The notes under the pieces are model-generated. The model searched no databases and was not told the origin of the DNA. It was given only the letters and a program-made list of their open reading frames with translations. This document shows positions 16,098 to 24,304 of a DNA stretch of 64,000 nt, one piece after another. Source of the DNA: Jejuia sp043557195. Its GTDB lineage: Bacteria; Bacteroidota; Bacteroidia; Flavobacteriales; Flavobacteriaceae. A program made the position numbers and the translations under genes. Position 1 is the stretch's first letter, and every line of letters starts with the position of its first letter. Location of the stretch: assembly GCA_043557195.1 (NCBI GenBank), contig CP121314.1:3162001-3226000 (forward strand). The letters are read 5' to 3'.

Positions 16098-16994
16098 ATG
16101 TTGTCAACACAAGCTGAAAGATTAAATTTCTCCTCTATTGTAAATAGAACGGAATATCCAGATTTCTTGGATATTCAGATTAAATCCTTCCAGGATTTTT
16201 TCCAATTAGAAACAAAATCTGAAGAAAGAGGTGATGAAGGATTATACAATACCTTCATGGAAAACTTTCCAATTACAGATTCTCGTAATCAATTCGTATT
16301 AGAGTTTTTAGATTACTTTGTTGATCCACCAAGATATGCCATTGAAGAGTGTATCGAAAGAGGATTAACGTATAGCGTTCCGCTAAAAGCTAGGTTAAAG
16401 TTATATTGTACAGATCCTGAACACGAAGATTTCGAAACTATCGTTCAAGATGTATACTTAGGAACTATACCTTACATGACGCCAAGTGGTACTTTTGTTA
16501 TCAATGGTGCAGAACGTGTTGTGGTGTCTCAGTTACACCGTTCACCAGGGGTGTTCTTTGGTCAGTCTTTCCATGCGAATGGTACAAAATTATATTCAGC
16601 AAGAGTAATTCCTTTCAAGGGATCTTGGATAGAATTTGCTACAGATATCAATCAGGTAATGTATGCCTACATTGATAGAAAGAAAAAATTACCTGTTACA
16701 ACTTTATTCCGTGCGATTGGATTTGAGCGTGATAAAGATATTTTAGAAATTTTTGATTTAGCTGAAGAGGCTAAAGTTTCTAAAACAGGACTTAAAAAAT
16801 ACTTAGGGCGAAAATTAGCTGCACGTGTATTAAACACATGGCACGAGGATTTTGTTGATGAAGATACAGGTGAAGTAGTATCTATCGAGCGTAACGAGAT
16901 TGTGCTTGATCGTGATACTATTCTTGATAAAGAAAATATTGAAGAGATTCTTGAAGCTGTGCACGTATGGCAAGAACAATTCGTGAGCGTATGA
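16098..16994 (+). CDS. rpoB: RNA polymerase beta subunit RpoB, 5' fragment (frame broken)
   Basis: Codes for the first 288 or so RpoB residues, from MLSTQAERLNFSS to EEILEA (protrusion and part of lobe), and then runs into 11 out-of-frame residues and a stop. The break is at about 16958-16961, where the sequence jumps to DNA for the conserved ARMARTIRERMN segment. Compared with flavobacterial RpoB (about 1,270 residues), about 140 codons are missing at this joint. ATG 16098 is preferred to the adjoining TTG at 16095. The gene is essential, so an assembly error is likelier than a true lesion. Confidence 0.85.
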   Translation: MLSTQAERLNFSSIVNRTEYPDFLDIQIKSFQDFFQLETKSEERGDEGLYNTFMENFPITDSRNQFVLEFLDYFVDPPRYAIEECIERGLTYSVPLKARLKLYCTDPEHEDFETIVQDVYLGTIPYMTPSGTFVINGAERVVVSQLHRSPGVFFGQSFHANGTKLYSARVIPFKGSWIEFATDINQVMYAYIDRKKKLPVTTLFRAIGFERDKDILEIFDLAEEAKVSKTGLKKYLGRKLAARVLNTWHEDFVDEDTGEVVSIERNEIVLDRDTILDKENIEEILEAVHVWQEQFVSV

Positions 16995-19186
16995 ACGTTC
17001 GTGACAACGAGGTATTTACACCGATTGACTTGATTAACGCGAAGACACTTTCTTCTGTAATCAACTCATTCTTTGGAACGAACCAGCTTTCTCAGTTCAT
17101 GGATCAAACGAATCCACCTATCGAAGTTGATGATAAAGGTAAAATTTTACACGATAAGGTAATTGCACGTATGGAAGGTGATTTCCCAGTAATTGACCCT
17201 AATGAGTTGCATTACACGGATGTTGCACCAAACCAAATTTCATCAATTTCGGCGTCATTAATTCCATTCTTGGAGCATGATGATGCAAACCGTGCATTGA
17301 TGGGATCTAACATGATGCGTCAAGCAGTACCACTATTAAGAGTAGATTCTCCAATTGTTGGAACAGGTTTAGAGCGTCAGGTAGCGTCAGATTCTAGAGT
17401 ATTGATTAATGCTGAAGGTAATGGAGAAGTACTTTATGTTGATGCCAACGAAATCAAAATCAGATACGATCGTACTGAAGATGAAGCTAAAGTAAGTTTT
17501 GATAGTGATATTAAATCTTATCCGTTAGTGAAATTTAGAAAAACGAACCAGGGTACTTCTATCAACCTTAAACCAATTGTTGTAAAAGGTGATAAAGTAG
17601 CTAAAGGACAAGTTTTATGTGAAGGTTATGCTACCCAAAAAGGGGAGTTAGCACTTGGTAGAAATATGAAAGTAGCCTTTATGCCATGGAAAGGTTATAA
17701 CTTTGAGGATGCGATCGTAATTTCTGAAAAGGTTGTACGTGAAGATATTTTCACATCGATTCACATTGATGAATACTCTCTTGAAGTAAGAGATACAAAA
17801 CTAGGTAACGAAGAGTTAACAAATGACATTCCTAACGTTTCAGAAGAGGCTACTAAAGATTTGGATGAACATGGTATGATTCGTGTTGGTGCTGAAGTGA
17901 AGCCCGGTGATATTTTAATTGGTAAGATTACACCAAAAGGAGAAACGGATCCTTCACCAGAAGAGAAATTGCTTCGTGCAATCTTTGGAGATAAGGCGGG
18001 AGATGTGAAAGATGCCTCTTTAAAAGCTTCACCATCATTAAATGGTGTTGTAATAGACAAGAAGTTATTCGCAAGAGCTGTAAAAGACAAGCGCAAGAGA
18101 GCACAGGATAAAGATGATATTTTAGCTCTTGAAGCACAATACGACAGAAAGTTTGATGAATTAAAAGAAGTTTTAGTTGAAAAACTTTTTGCTATCGTAA
18201 ATGGAAAAACTGCACAAGGGATTTTTAATGATTTAGGTGAAGAAGTATTACCAAAAGGTAAAAAATTCACATTAAAGATGTTGAATGCTGTTGATGATTA
18301 TGCTCATTTAGTATCTGGAAAATGGACAACGGATGACCATACTAACCAATTGGTTTCTGAGTTAATTCATAACTATAAGATTAAGGAAAACGATTTACAA
18401 GGGGCGTTACGTCGCGAGAAGTTTACCATTTCTGTAGGTGATGAGTTACCAGCAGGTATCATCAAGTTAGCTAAAGTTTATGTAGCTAAAAAACGTAAAC
18501 TAAAAGTGGGTGATAAAATGGCAGGACGTCACGGTAACAAAGGTATTGTTGCTCGTATCGTTCGTCAAGAAGATATGCCATTCCTTGAAGATGGAACTCC
18601 AGTTGATATCGTGTTGAATCCTCTTGGTGTACCGTCTCGTATGAACATCGGACAGATATATGAAACTGTATTAGGATGGGCTGGACAAAAGTTGGGTCAA
18701 AAATATGCAACTCCAATCTTTGATGGTGCAAATATTGATCAAATTAATGCCTTAACTGATGAAGCTGGTATTCCAAGATATGGACACACTTATTTATATG
18801 ATGGAGGAACTGGAGATCGTTTTGATCAACCAGCTACCGTTGGTGTGATTTACATGCTGAAATTAGGACATATGGTTGACGATAAAATGCACGCACGTTC
18901 TATCGGACCTTACTCATTAATTACGCAACAACCTCTTGGTGGTAAAGCACAATTTGGTGGTCAGCGTTTTGGTGAGATGGAAGTTTGGGCACTTGAGGCT
19001 TATGGAGCATCAAGTACCTTACGTGAGATCTTAACTGTAAAATCTGATGATGTTATTGGTAGAGCCAAAACTTACGAAAGTATAGTGAAGGGTGAGCCAA
19101 TGCCAGATCCAGGTTTACCAGAATCTTTCAACGTATTAATGCACGAATTGAAAGGTTTAGGTTTAGACATCAGATTAGAGGAGTAG
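16967..19186 (+). CDS. rpoB: RNA polymerase beta subunit RpoB, 3' fragment (internal deletion)
   Basis: The frame resumes at ARTIRERMN (about 16965) and runs to the normal C-terminus GLGLDIRLEE. Flap, GDKMAGRHGNKGIV and the LGGKAQFGGQRFGEMEVWAL segment are intact. A second, in-frame loss lies at about 17114-17120: DQTNP is joined to IEVDDKGKI. About 100 residues normally found there are absent, including the THKRRLSALGPGGLSRER and ETPEGPNIGLI parts of the rifampicin/active-centre region. The polypeptide as written could not work as a beta subunit. Confidence 0.85.
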   Translation: MARTIRERMNVRDNEVFTPIDLINAKTLSSVINSFFGTNQLSQFMDQTNPPIEVDDKGKILHDKVIARMEGDFPVIDPNELHYTDVAPNQISSISASLIPFLEHDDANRALMGSNMMRQAVPLLRVDSPIVGTGLERQVASDSRVLINAEGNGEVLYVDANEIKIRYDRTEDEAKVSFDSDIKSYPLVKFRKTNQGTSINLKPIVVKGDKVAKGQVLCEGYATQKGELALGRNMKVAFMPWKGYNFEDAIVISEKVVREDIFTSIHIDEYSLEVRDTKLGNEELTNDIPNVSEEATKDLDEHGMIRVGAEVKPGDILIGKITPKGETDPSPEEKLLRAIFGDKAGDVKDASLKASPSLNGVVIDKKLFARAVKDKRKRAQDKDDILALEAQYDRKFDELKEVLVEKLFAIVNGKTAQGIFNDLGEEVLPKGKKFTLKMLNAVDDYAHLVSGKWTTDDHTNQLVSELIHNYKIKENDLQGALRREKFTISVGDELPAGIIKLAKVYVAKKRKLKVGDKMAGRHGNKGIVARIVRQEDMPFLEDGTPVDIVLNPLGVPSRMNIGQIYETVLGWAGQKLGQKYATPIFDGANIDQINALTDEAGIPRYGHTYLYDGGTGDRFDQPATVGVIYMLKLGHMVDDKMHARSIGPYSLITQQPLGGKAQFGGQRFGEMEVWALEAYGASSTLREILTVKSDDVIGRAKTYESIVKGEPMPDPGLPESFNVLMHELKGLGLDIRLEE

Positions 19187-19218
19187 TTAATTAATTAAAT
19201 TCATTTCAACCATATATT

Positions 19219-20103
19219 ATGGCAAGAAAACAAGATAAAAATGCAGTTAAGAGGTTTAATAAAATCTCAATTGGTTTAGCATCACCAGAGTCTATTTTAG
19301 CAGAGTCTAGAGGTGAAGTTTTAAAACCAGAAACTATCAATTATCGTACACACAAACCAGAACGTGATGGTTTGTTTTGTGAGCGTATTTTTGGTCCTGT
19401 AAAGGATTACGAGTGTGCTTGTGGAAAGTATAAAAGAATTCGCTACAAAGGTATTGTATGTGACCGTTGTGGAGTTGAAGTAACGGAAAAGAAAGTACGT
19501 CGTGATCGCGTAGGGCATATCAATTTAGTTGTTCCTGTGGCTCACATTTGGTACTTCCGTTCGTTACCAAACAAGATTGGGTATTTATTAGGTTTACCGT
19601 CTAAGAAATTAGATATGATTATTTACTACGAACGTTACGTAGTAATACAACCTGGTGATGCTAAAAACGAAGAAGGAGAGCCATTACAAAAAATGGATTT
19701 CCTTACTGAAGAGGAATACTTAAATATTCTTGAAGAGTTACCTCAAGAAAATCAATATTTAGAAGATTCGGACCCTAATAAGTTTATCGCTAAAATGGGT
19801 GCTGAGTGTTTAATTGATTTATTAGCACGTATTGATTTAGAAGCATTGTCGTATGAATTACGTCATAAGGCAAATACTGAAACATCTAAGCAACGTAAAA
19901 CAGAAGCGTTAAAGCGTCTTCAAGTTGTTGAGGCTTTACGTGAATCTAACAACAACAGAGAAAATCGTCCTGAGTGGATGATTATGAAAGTTGTGCCAAT
20001 CATTCCACCAGAATTGCGTCCGTTAGTTCCATTGGATGGTGGTCGTTTTGCTACATCTGATTTAAATGACCGAGATCAAAGCACCAGAGGTGATTTTGCG
20101 TAA
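19219..20103 (+). CDS. rpoC: RNA polymerase beta' subunit RpoC, 5' fragment (frame broken)
   Basis: Normal start MARKQDKNAVKRFNKISIGL, the zinc ribbon CACGKYKRIRYKGIVCDRCG (about residues 60-80) and clamp up to GGRFATSDLND. At 20070-20072 the conserved LYRRVIIRNNRLKRLM segment is missing (about 47 nt), which shifts the frame and gives a false end. The gene starts 32 nt after rpoB. Confidence 0.88.
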   Translation: MARKQDKNAVKRFNKISIGLASPESILAESRGEVLKPETINYRTHKPERDGLFCERIFGPVKDYECACGKYKRIRYKGIVCDRCGVEVTEKKVRRDRVGHINLVVPVAHIWYFRSLPNKIGYLLGLPSKKLDMIIYYERYVVIQPGDAKNEEGEPLQKMDFLTEEEYLNILEELPQENQYLEDSDPNKFIAKMGAECLIDLLARIDLEALSYELRHKANTETSKQRKTEALKRLQVVEALRESNNNRENRPEWMIMKVVPIIPPELRPLVPLDGGRFATSDLNDRDQSTRGDFA

Positions 20104-23100
20104 CGAGAAACGTATGTTACAAGAATCTGTAGATTCATTATTCGATAACACACGTAAATCATCAGCTGTAAAAACAGATTCTAACAGGCCATTAAAATCA
20201 TTATCAGATTCTCTTAAAGGTAAGCAAGGACGTTTCCGTCAAAACTTACTAGGTAAGCGTGTTGATTATTCTGCACGTTCTGTAATTGTTGTTGGTCCAG
20301 AATTAAAATTATACGAATGTGGATTGCCAAAAAATATGGCAGCTGAATTGTACAAACCTTTCGTTATTAGAAAACTAATTGAAAGAGGTATTGTAAAAAC
20401 AGTAAAATCTGCAAAGAAAATTATAGATAAGAGAGAGCCAGTGGTTTGGGATATCTTGGAAAACGTTCTTAAAGGACATCCAGTATTGCTAAACCGTGCG
20501 CCTACGTTACACCGTCTAGGTATCCAAGCTTTCCAACCGAAATTAATCGAAGGAAAAGCAATCCAGTTACACCCATTAGTGTGTACTGCATTTAATGCGG
20601 ATTTTGATGGTGACCAGATGGCGGTGCATTTACCATTAGGACCTGAGGCTATTTTAGAGTGTCAGTTGTTAATGTTGGCATCTCATAATATCTTGAACCC
20701 AGCAAATGGTTCACCAGTAACGGTACCTTCTCAAGATATGGTTCTTGGTCTTTATTATATGACTAAAGAGCGTAAGTCTACACCAGAATTACCAATAAAA
20801 GGTGAAGGTTTAACTTTTTATTCTCCTGAGGAAGTAGAAATAGCTTTCAATGAGAAAAGAGTTGACTTAAATGCTGGTATCAAAGTGAGAACTATTGATA
20901 TTAATGAAGACGGTAAGTTAGATAGAATGATTGTTGAAACTACTGTAGGTCGTGTATTATTTAACCAACACGTACCACAGGCGGCAGGATATATTAATCA
21001 GGTATTAACCAAGAAATCTTTAAGAGATATTATTCATGGTATTCTTAAAGTAACTTCAGTACCTGAAACGGCTGATTTCCTTGATGCTATTAGAACATTA
21101 GGTTTCAAATTTGCCTTCCAAGGTGGTCTATCATTCAGTTTAGGTGATATTATCATTCCACCAGAAAAGCAAGGTATGATTGATAAAGCTAATGGATTAG
21201 TTGATGGTATTACCGGAAACTATAACATGGGACTTATCACTAATAACGAACGTTATAATCAGGTAATTGATATTTGGACGTCTACAAATGCTGAACTTAC
21301 AGAGTTGTCAATGAAGCGTATTCGTGAAGATCAACAAGGGTTTAACTCGGTGTTTATGATGCTTGATTCTGGAGCTCGTGGATCTAAAGAGCAGATTCGT
21401 CAGCTTACAGGTATGCGTGGATTAATGGCGAAACCTAAAAAATCTAATGCCGGAGGTGGTGAAATTATCGAGAACCCGATTATATCTAACTTTAAAGAAG
21501 GATTATCCGTTCTTGAATACTTTATCTCTACTCACGGTGCGCGGAAAGGTCTTGCGGATACGGCCCTTAAAACGGCGGATGCGGGTTACTTAACACGTCG
21601 TTTAGTAGATGTATCTCAAGATGTTATTATTAACAGTGTAGACTGTGGTACATTAAGAGGTGTTGAAGTTGAACCATTGAAGAAGAATGATGAAGTTGTT
21701 GAAACTTTAGAAGATAGAATTGTAGGTCGTGTGGCATTAAATGACACATACAACCCTCAAACTGATGAACTATTAGTTGCAGCTGGCGATTTAATAGATG
21801 ATAAAATTGCTAAGGCTATTGAAGAATCTCCAATTGAATCTTTAGAAGTACGTTCTCCATTAAGTTGTGAGGCTACTAAAGGTATCTGTGCTAAGTGTTA
21901 CGGACGTAACCTTGCTACAGGTAAAATGGTTCAAAGAGGTGAAGCTGTTGGTGTAATTGCAGCACAGTCTATCGGTGAGCCAGGAACACAGTTAACATTA
22001 CGTACATTCCACGTAGGTGGTATTGCAGGTAACATTTCAGAAGAGAATAAGTTAGCAGTTAAGTTTGATGGTATTGCTGAAATTGAAGATTTGAAAACTG
22101 TAAAAGGTGAAGATTCTGAAGGTAATATCGCAGATATCGTAATTTCTCGTACATCAGAAATTAAGTTAGTTGATAAGAAAACAGGAATCACTTTAAGCAC
22201 AAATAATATTCCTTACGGTTCTACTATTTTCATTGAGAATGGTCAAGAATTAAAGAAAGGAGATGTGGTTTGTCAATGGGATCCATATAATGGTGTAATT
22301 ATTTCAGAATTTGCTGGTAAAGTGAAGTATGAAAACATCGAACAAGGTGTAACTTATCAAGTAGAGATAGATGAGCAAACTGGATTCCAAGAAAAAGTAA
22401 TTTCTGAATCTAGAAATAAAAAGTTAATCCCAACACTTCATATTGAAGATGGTAAAGGAGAAACTATTCGTTCGTACAACTTACCAGTTGGTGCTCACTT
22501 AATGATTGATGATGGTGAAAAGATTAAAGTTGGTAAAATTTTAGTAAAAATACCTCGTAAATCGGCTAAAGCTGGTGATATTACTGGTGGTCTTCCTCGT
22601 GTAACTGAGTTATTCGAAGCACGTAACCCATCTAATCCTGCTGTTGTAAGTGAGATTGATGGTGTGGTGTCTTTCGGAAAAATCAAGCGTGGTAACCGTG
22701 AAATTATCGTAGAGTCTAAATTAGGTGAGATTAAGAAATACTTAGTGAAACTATCTAATCAAATTCTTGTACAAGAAAATGATTATGTAAAAGCTGGTAT
22801 GCCATTATCTGATGGTTCTATAACGCCTAACGACATTCTAAATATTAAAGGGCCTTCTGCGGTTCAGCAATATCTAGTAAATGAAGTGCAGGAAGTATAC
22901 CGTTTACAAGGTGTGAAAATTAATGATAAGCACTTTGAAGTTGTAGTAAGGCAAATGATGCGTAAAGTTAGAATTATTGATTCTGGTGATACAATTTTCT
23001 TAGAAGATCAATTAGCTCATAAAGATGATTTCATTAAAGAGAATGATGAAATTTTTGGAATGAAAGTTATTGAAGATGCTGGAGAATCTACAAATTTAAA

Positions 23101-23473
23101 AGCAGGTCAGATAGTTTCGCCTCGTGAATTAAGAGACGAAAATTCTATTTTGCGAAGAGAAGACAAGAAACTTGTTGAAGCAAGAGATGCGAAACCAGCA
23201 ACAGCAACACCTATATTACAAGGTATTACTAGAGCTTCGCTTCAAACAAAATCATTTATTTCTGCAGCATCGTTCCAGGAAACGACAAAAGTGTTGAATG
23301 AAGCAGCGGTTGCAGGGAAAGTTGATACTTTAGAAGGATTGAAAGAAAATGTAATTGTTGGTCATAGAATTCCAGCAGGTACAGGTATGAGAAATTATAC
23401 TGATATCATAGTAGGTTCTAAAGAAGAGTTTGACGAAATGATGCAGGTAAAGCAAGAGATGAATTTTAATTAA
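20066..23473 (+). CDS. rpoC: RNA polymerase beta' subunit RpoC, 3' fragment
   Basis: Continues RpoC from EIKAPEVILRNEKRM to the C-terminus. The active-site motif NADFDGDQMAVH (about 20596-20630), bridge-helix and trigger-loop regions, and the second zinc cluster CEATKGICAKCYG are intact. With the 5' fragment, only about 16 residues are missing relative to a normal RpoC near 1,430 residues. A short patch at about 21535-21590 has GCG/CGG/GCC codons unlike its surroundings. The ATG at 20066 is a chance start made by the deletion. Confidence 0.88.
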   Translation: MTEIKAPEVILRNEKRMLQESVDSLFDNTRKSSAVKTDSNRPLKSLSDSLKGKQGRFRQNLLGKRVDYSARSVIVVGPELKLYECGLPKNMAAELYKPFVIRKLIERGIVKTVKSAKKIIDKREPVVWDILENVLKGHPVLLNRAPTLHRLGIQAFQPKLIEGKAIQLHPLVCTAFNADFDGDQMAVHLPLGPEAILECQLLMLASHNILNPANGSPVTVPSQDMVLGLYYMTKERKSTPELPIKGEGLTFYSPEEVEIAFNEKRVDLNAGIKVRTIDINEDGKLDRMIVETTVGRVLFNQHVPQAAGYINQVLTKKSLRDIIHGILKVTSVPETADFLDAIRTLGFKFAFQGGLSFSLGDIIIPPEKQGMIDKANGLVDGITGNYNMGLITNNERYNQVIDIWTSTNAELTELSMKRIREDQQGFNSVFMMLDSGARGSKEQIRQLTGMRGLMAKPKKSNAGGGEIIENPIISNFKEGLSVLEYFISTHGARKGLADTALKTADAGYLTRRLVDVSQDVIINSVDCGTLRGVEVEPLKKNDEVVETLEDRIVGRVALNDTYNPQTDELLVAAGDLIDDKIAKAIEESPIESLEVRSPLSCEATKGICAKCYGRNLATGKMVQRGEAVGVIAAQSIGEPGTQLTLRTFHVGGIAGNISEENKLAVKFDGIAEIEDLKTVKGEDSEGNIADIVISRTSEIKLVDKKTGITLSTNNIPYGSTIFIENGQELKKGDVVCQWDPYNGVIISEFAGKVKYENIEQGVTYQVEIDEQTGFQEKVISESRNKKLIPTLHIEDGKGETIRSYNLPVGAHLMIDDGEKIKVGKILVKIPRKSAKAGDITGGLPRVTELFEARNPSNPAVVSEIDGVVSFGKIKRGNREIIVESKLGEIKKYLVKLSNQILVQENDYVKAGMPLSDGSITPNDILNIKGPSAVQQYLVNEVQEVYRLQGVKINDKHFEVVVRQMMRKVRIIDSGDTIFLEDQLAHKDDFIKENDEIFGMKVIEDAGESTNLKAGQIVSPRELRDENSILRREDKKLVEARDAKPATATPILQGITRASLQTKSFISAASFQETTKVLNEAAVAGKVDTLEGLKENVIVGHRIPAGTGMRNYTDIIVGSKEEFDEMMQVKQEMNFN

Positions 23474-23482
23474 TAATTTGTC

Positions 23483-23502
23483 ATTCCTGCGAAGGCAGGA
23501 AT
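23483..23502. repeat. Perfect hairpin ATTCCTGC-GAAG-GCAGGAAT
   Basis: 8-bp stem with GAAG loop just after the rpoC stop, without a T run. It is of the same design as the hairpin at 15937-15956. Similar CATTCCTGCGAAGGCAGGAA elements are common intergenic repeats in bacteria. Confidence 0.55.
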
Positions 23503-23512
23503 CTAATAAAAC

Positions 23513-23548
23513 AAAAGCCTTCAAGTGAATTCACCTGAAGGCTTTTTT
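23513..23548 (+). terminator. Terminator of the secE-rpoC operon
   Basis: AAAAGCCTTCA (23513-23523) pairs with TGAAGGCTTTT, the loop contains a GTGAATTCAC palindrome, and a T run ends at 23548. It lies 20 nt before the DUF3467 start. Confidence 0.88.
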
Positions 23549-23567
23549 AATAAAAAATTAATAACTA

Positions 23568-23885
23568 ATGGCAGACGAGAAAAACAAACAACAACAAGGG
23601 CAAATCAATATAGAATTGGATGAAAAAGTTGCAGAAGGGACGTATTCAAACTTAGCAATTATTAACCATTCAGTTTCTGAATTTGTAGTAGATTTTGTAA
23701 ATATTATGCCTGGTGTTCCTAAGAATAAAGTCAAGTCTAGAATTATCTTAACACCACAACATGCTAAACGCTTATTAAAAGCTTTAGGGGATAATGTCTC
23801 TAGATTTGAAAGTGCACATGGTGAAATTAAAGATTACGAGCAACCACCAATTCCATTGAATTTTGGACCGACAGGGCAAGCTTAA
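23568..23885 (+). CDS. DUF3467 protein
   Basis: 105 residues, ordinary length for DUF3467. Conserved segments include EGTYSNLAIINHSVSEFVVD and LTPQHAKRLLKAL, and the C-terminus ends IPLNFGPTGQA. Small cytoplasmic protein of unknown role, constantly found behind rpoC in Bacteroidota. It has terminators on both sides, so it probably has its own promoter within the upstream spacer or depends on read-through. Confidence 0.85.
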   Translation: MADEKNKQQQGQINIELDEKVAEGTYSNLAIINHSVSEFVVDFVNIMPGVPKNKVKSRIILTPQHAKRLLKALGDNVSRFESAHGEIKDYEQPPIPLNFGPTGQA

Positions 23886-23887
23886 AT

Positions 23888-23922
23888 AAAAAATCCTTCG
23901 AACTTGATTCGAAGGATTTTTT
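23888..23922. terminator. Bidirectional terminator
   Basis: AAAAATCCTTCGAA (23888-) pairs with TTCGAAGGATTTTT, with A run before and T run after. It serves the DUF3467 gene and the converging iron-sulfur gene. Confidence 0.88.
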
Positions 23923-23942
23923 ATTTTATTCGATATACTGAA

Positions 23943-24176
23943 TTAAACAGCTTGCTTTTCATGTTTTCTATGAAACTGTAAAGCACCAGAAGGGCACTTT
24001 TTTATTTGTTTGATAATATCTTCTGTATTGCCATCGTCCAGATTTATCCAAGGGATTATAGTATCACTAAATACATTTGACAATTCTCTGGCACATTTAC
24101 CTGATAGTTTACAAATACAAGGATCGTAAGTTACGGTAATATCTTTGTTACTAAATTCTTTAGATTCTATTTTCAT
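23943..24176 (-). CDS. (4Fe-4S) mono-cluster protein, YjdI type
   Basis: 77 residues. DPCICKLSGKCARELSNVF followed by KKCPSGALQFH supplies four conserved cysteines (positions about 19, 21, 27 and 61) in the arrangement of the YjdI/Fer4_19 group, thought to carry a single [4Fe-4S] cluster. Electron-transfer partner unknown. Own transcript with the shared terminator at 23888-23922. Confidence 0.8.
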   Translation of the reverse strand: MKIESKEFSNKDITVTYDPCICKLSGKCARELSNVFSDTIIPWINLDDGNTEDIIKQIKKCPSGALQFHRKHEKQAV

Positions 24177-24304
24177 GGTTTCATCAATTTGGGGTTGATT
24201 TATAGTCTCAATTTATAAATGCTAATTTTTAAGGTTTAATAAAATCGTTAAATCACTTAAAACAAATGATTAAAGTGTAATTTTCGGTGAAATACACTTC
24301 TAAA

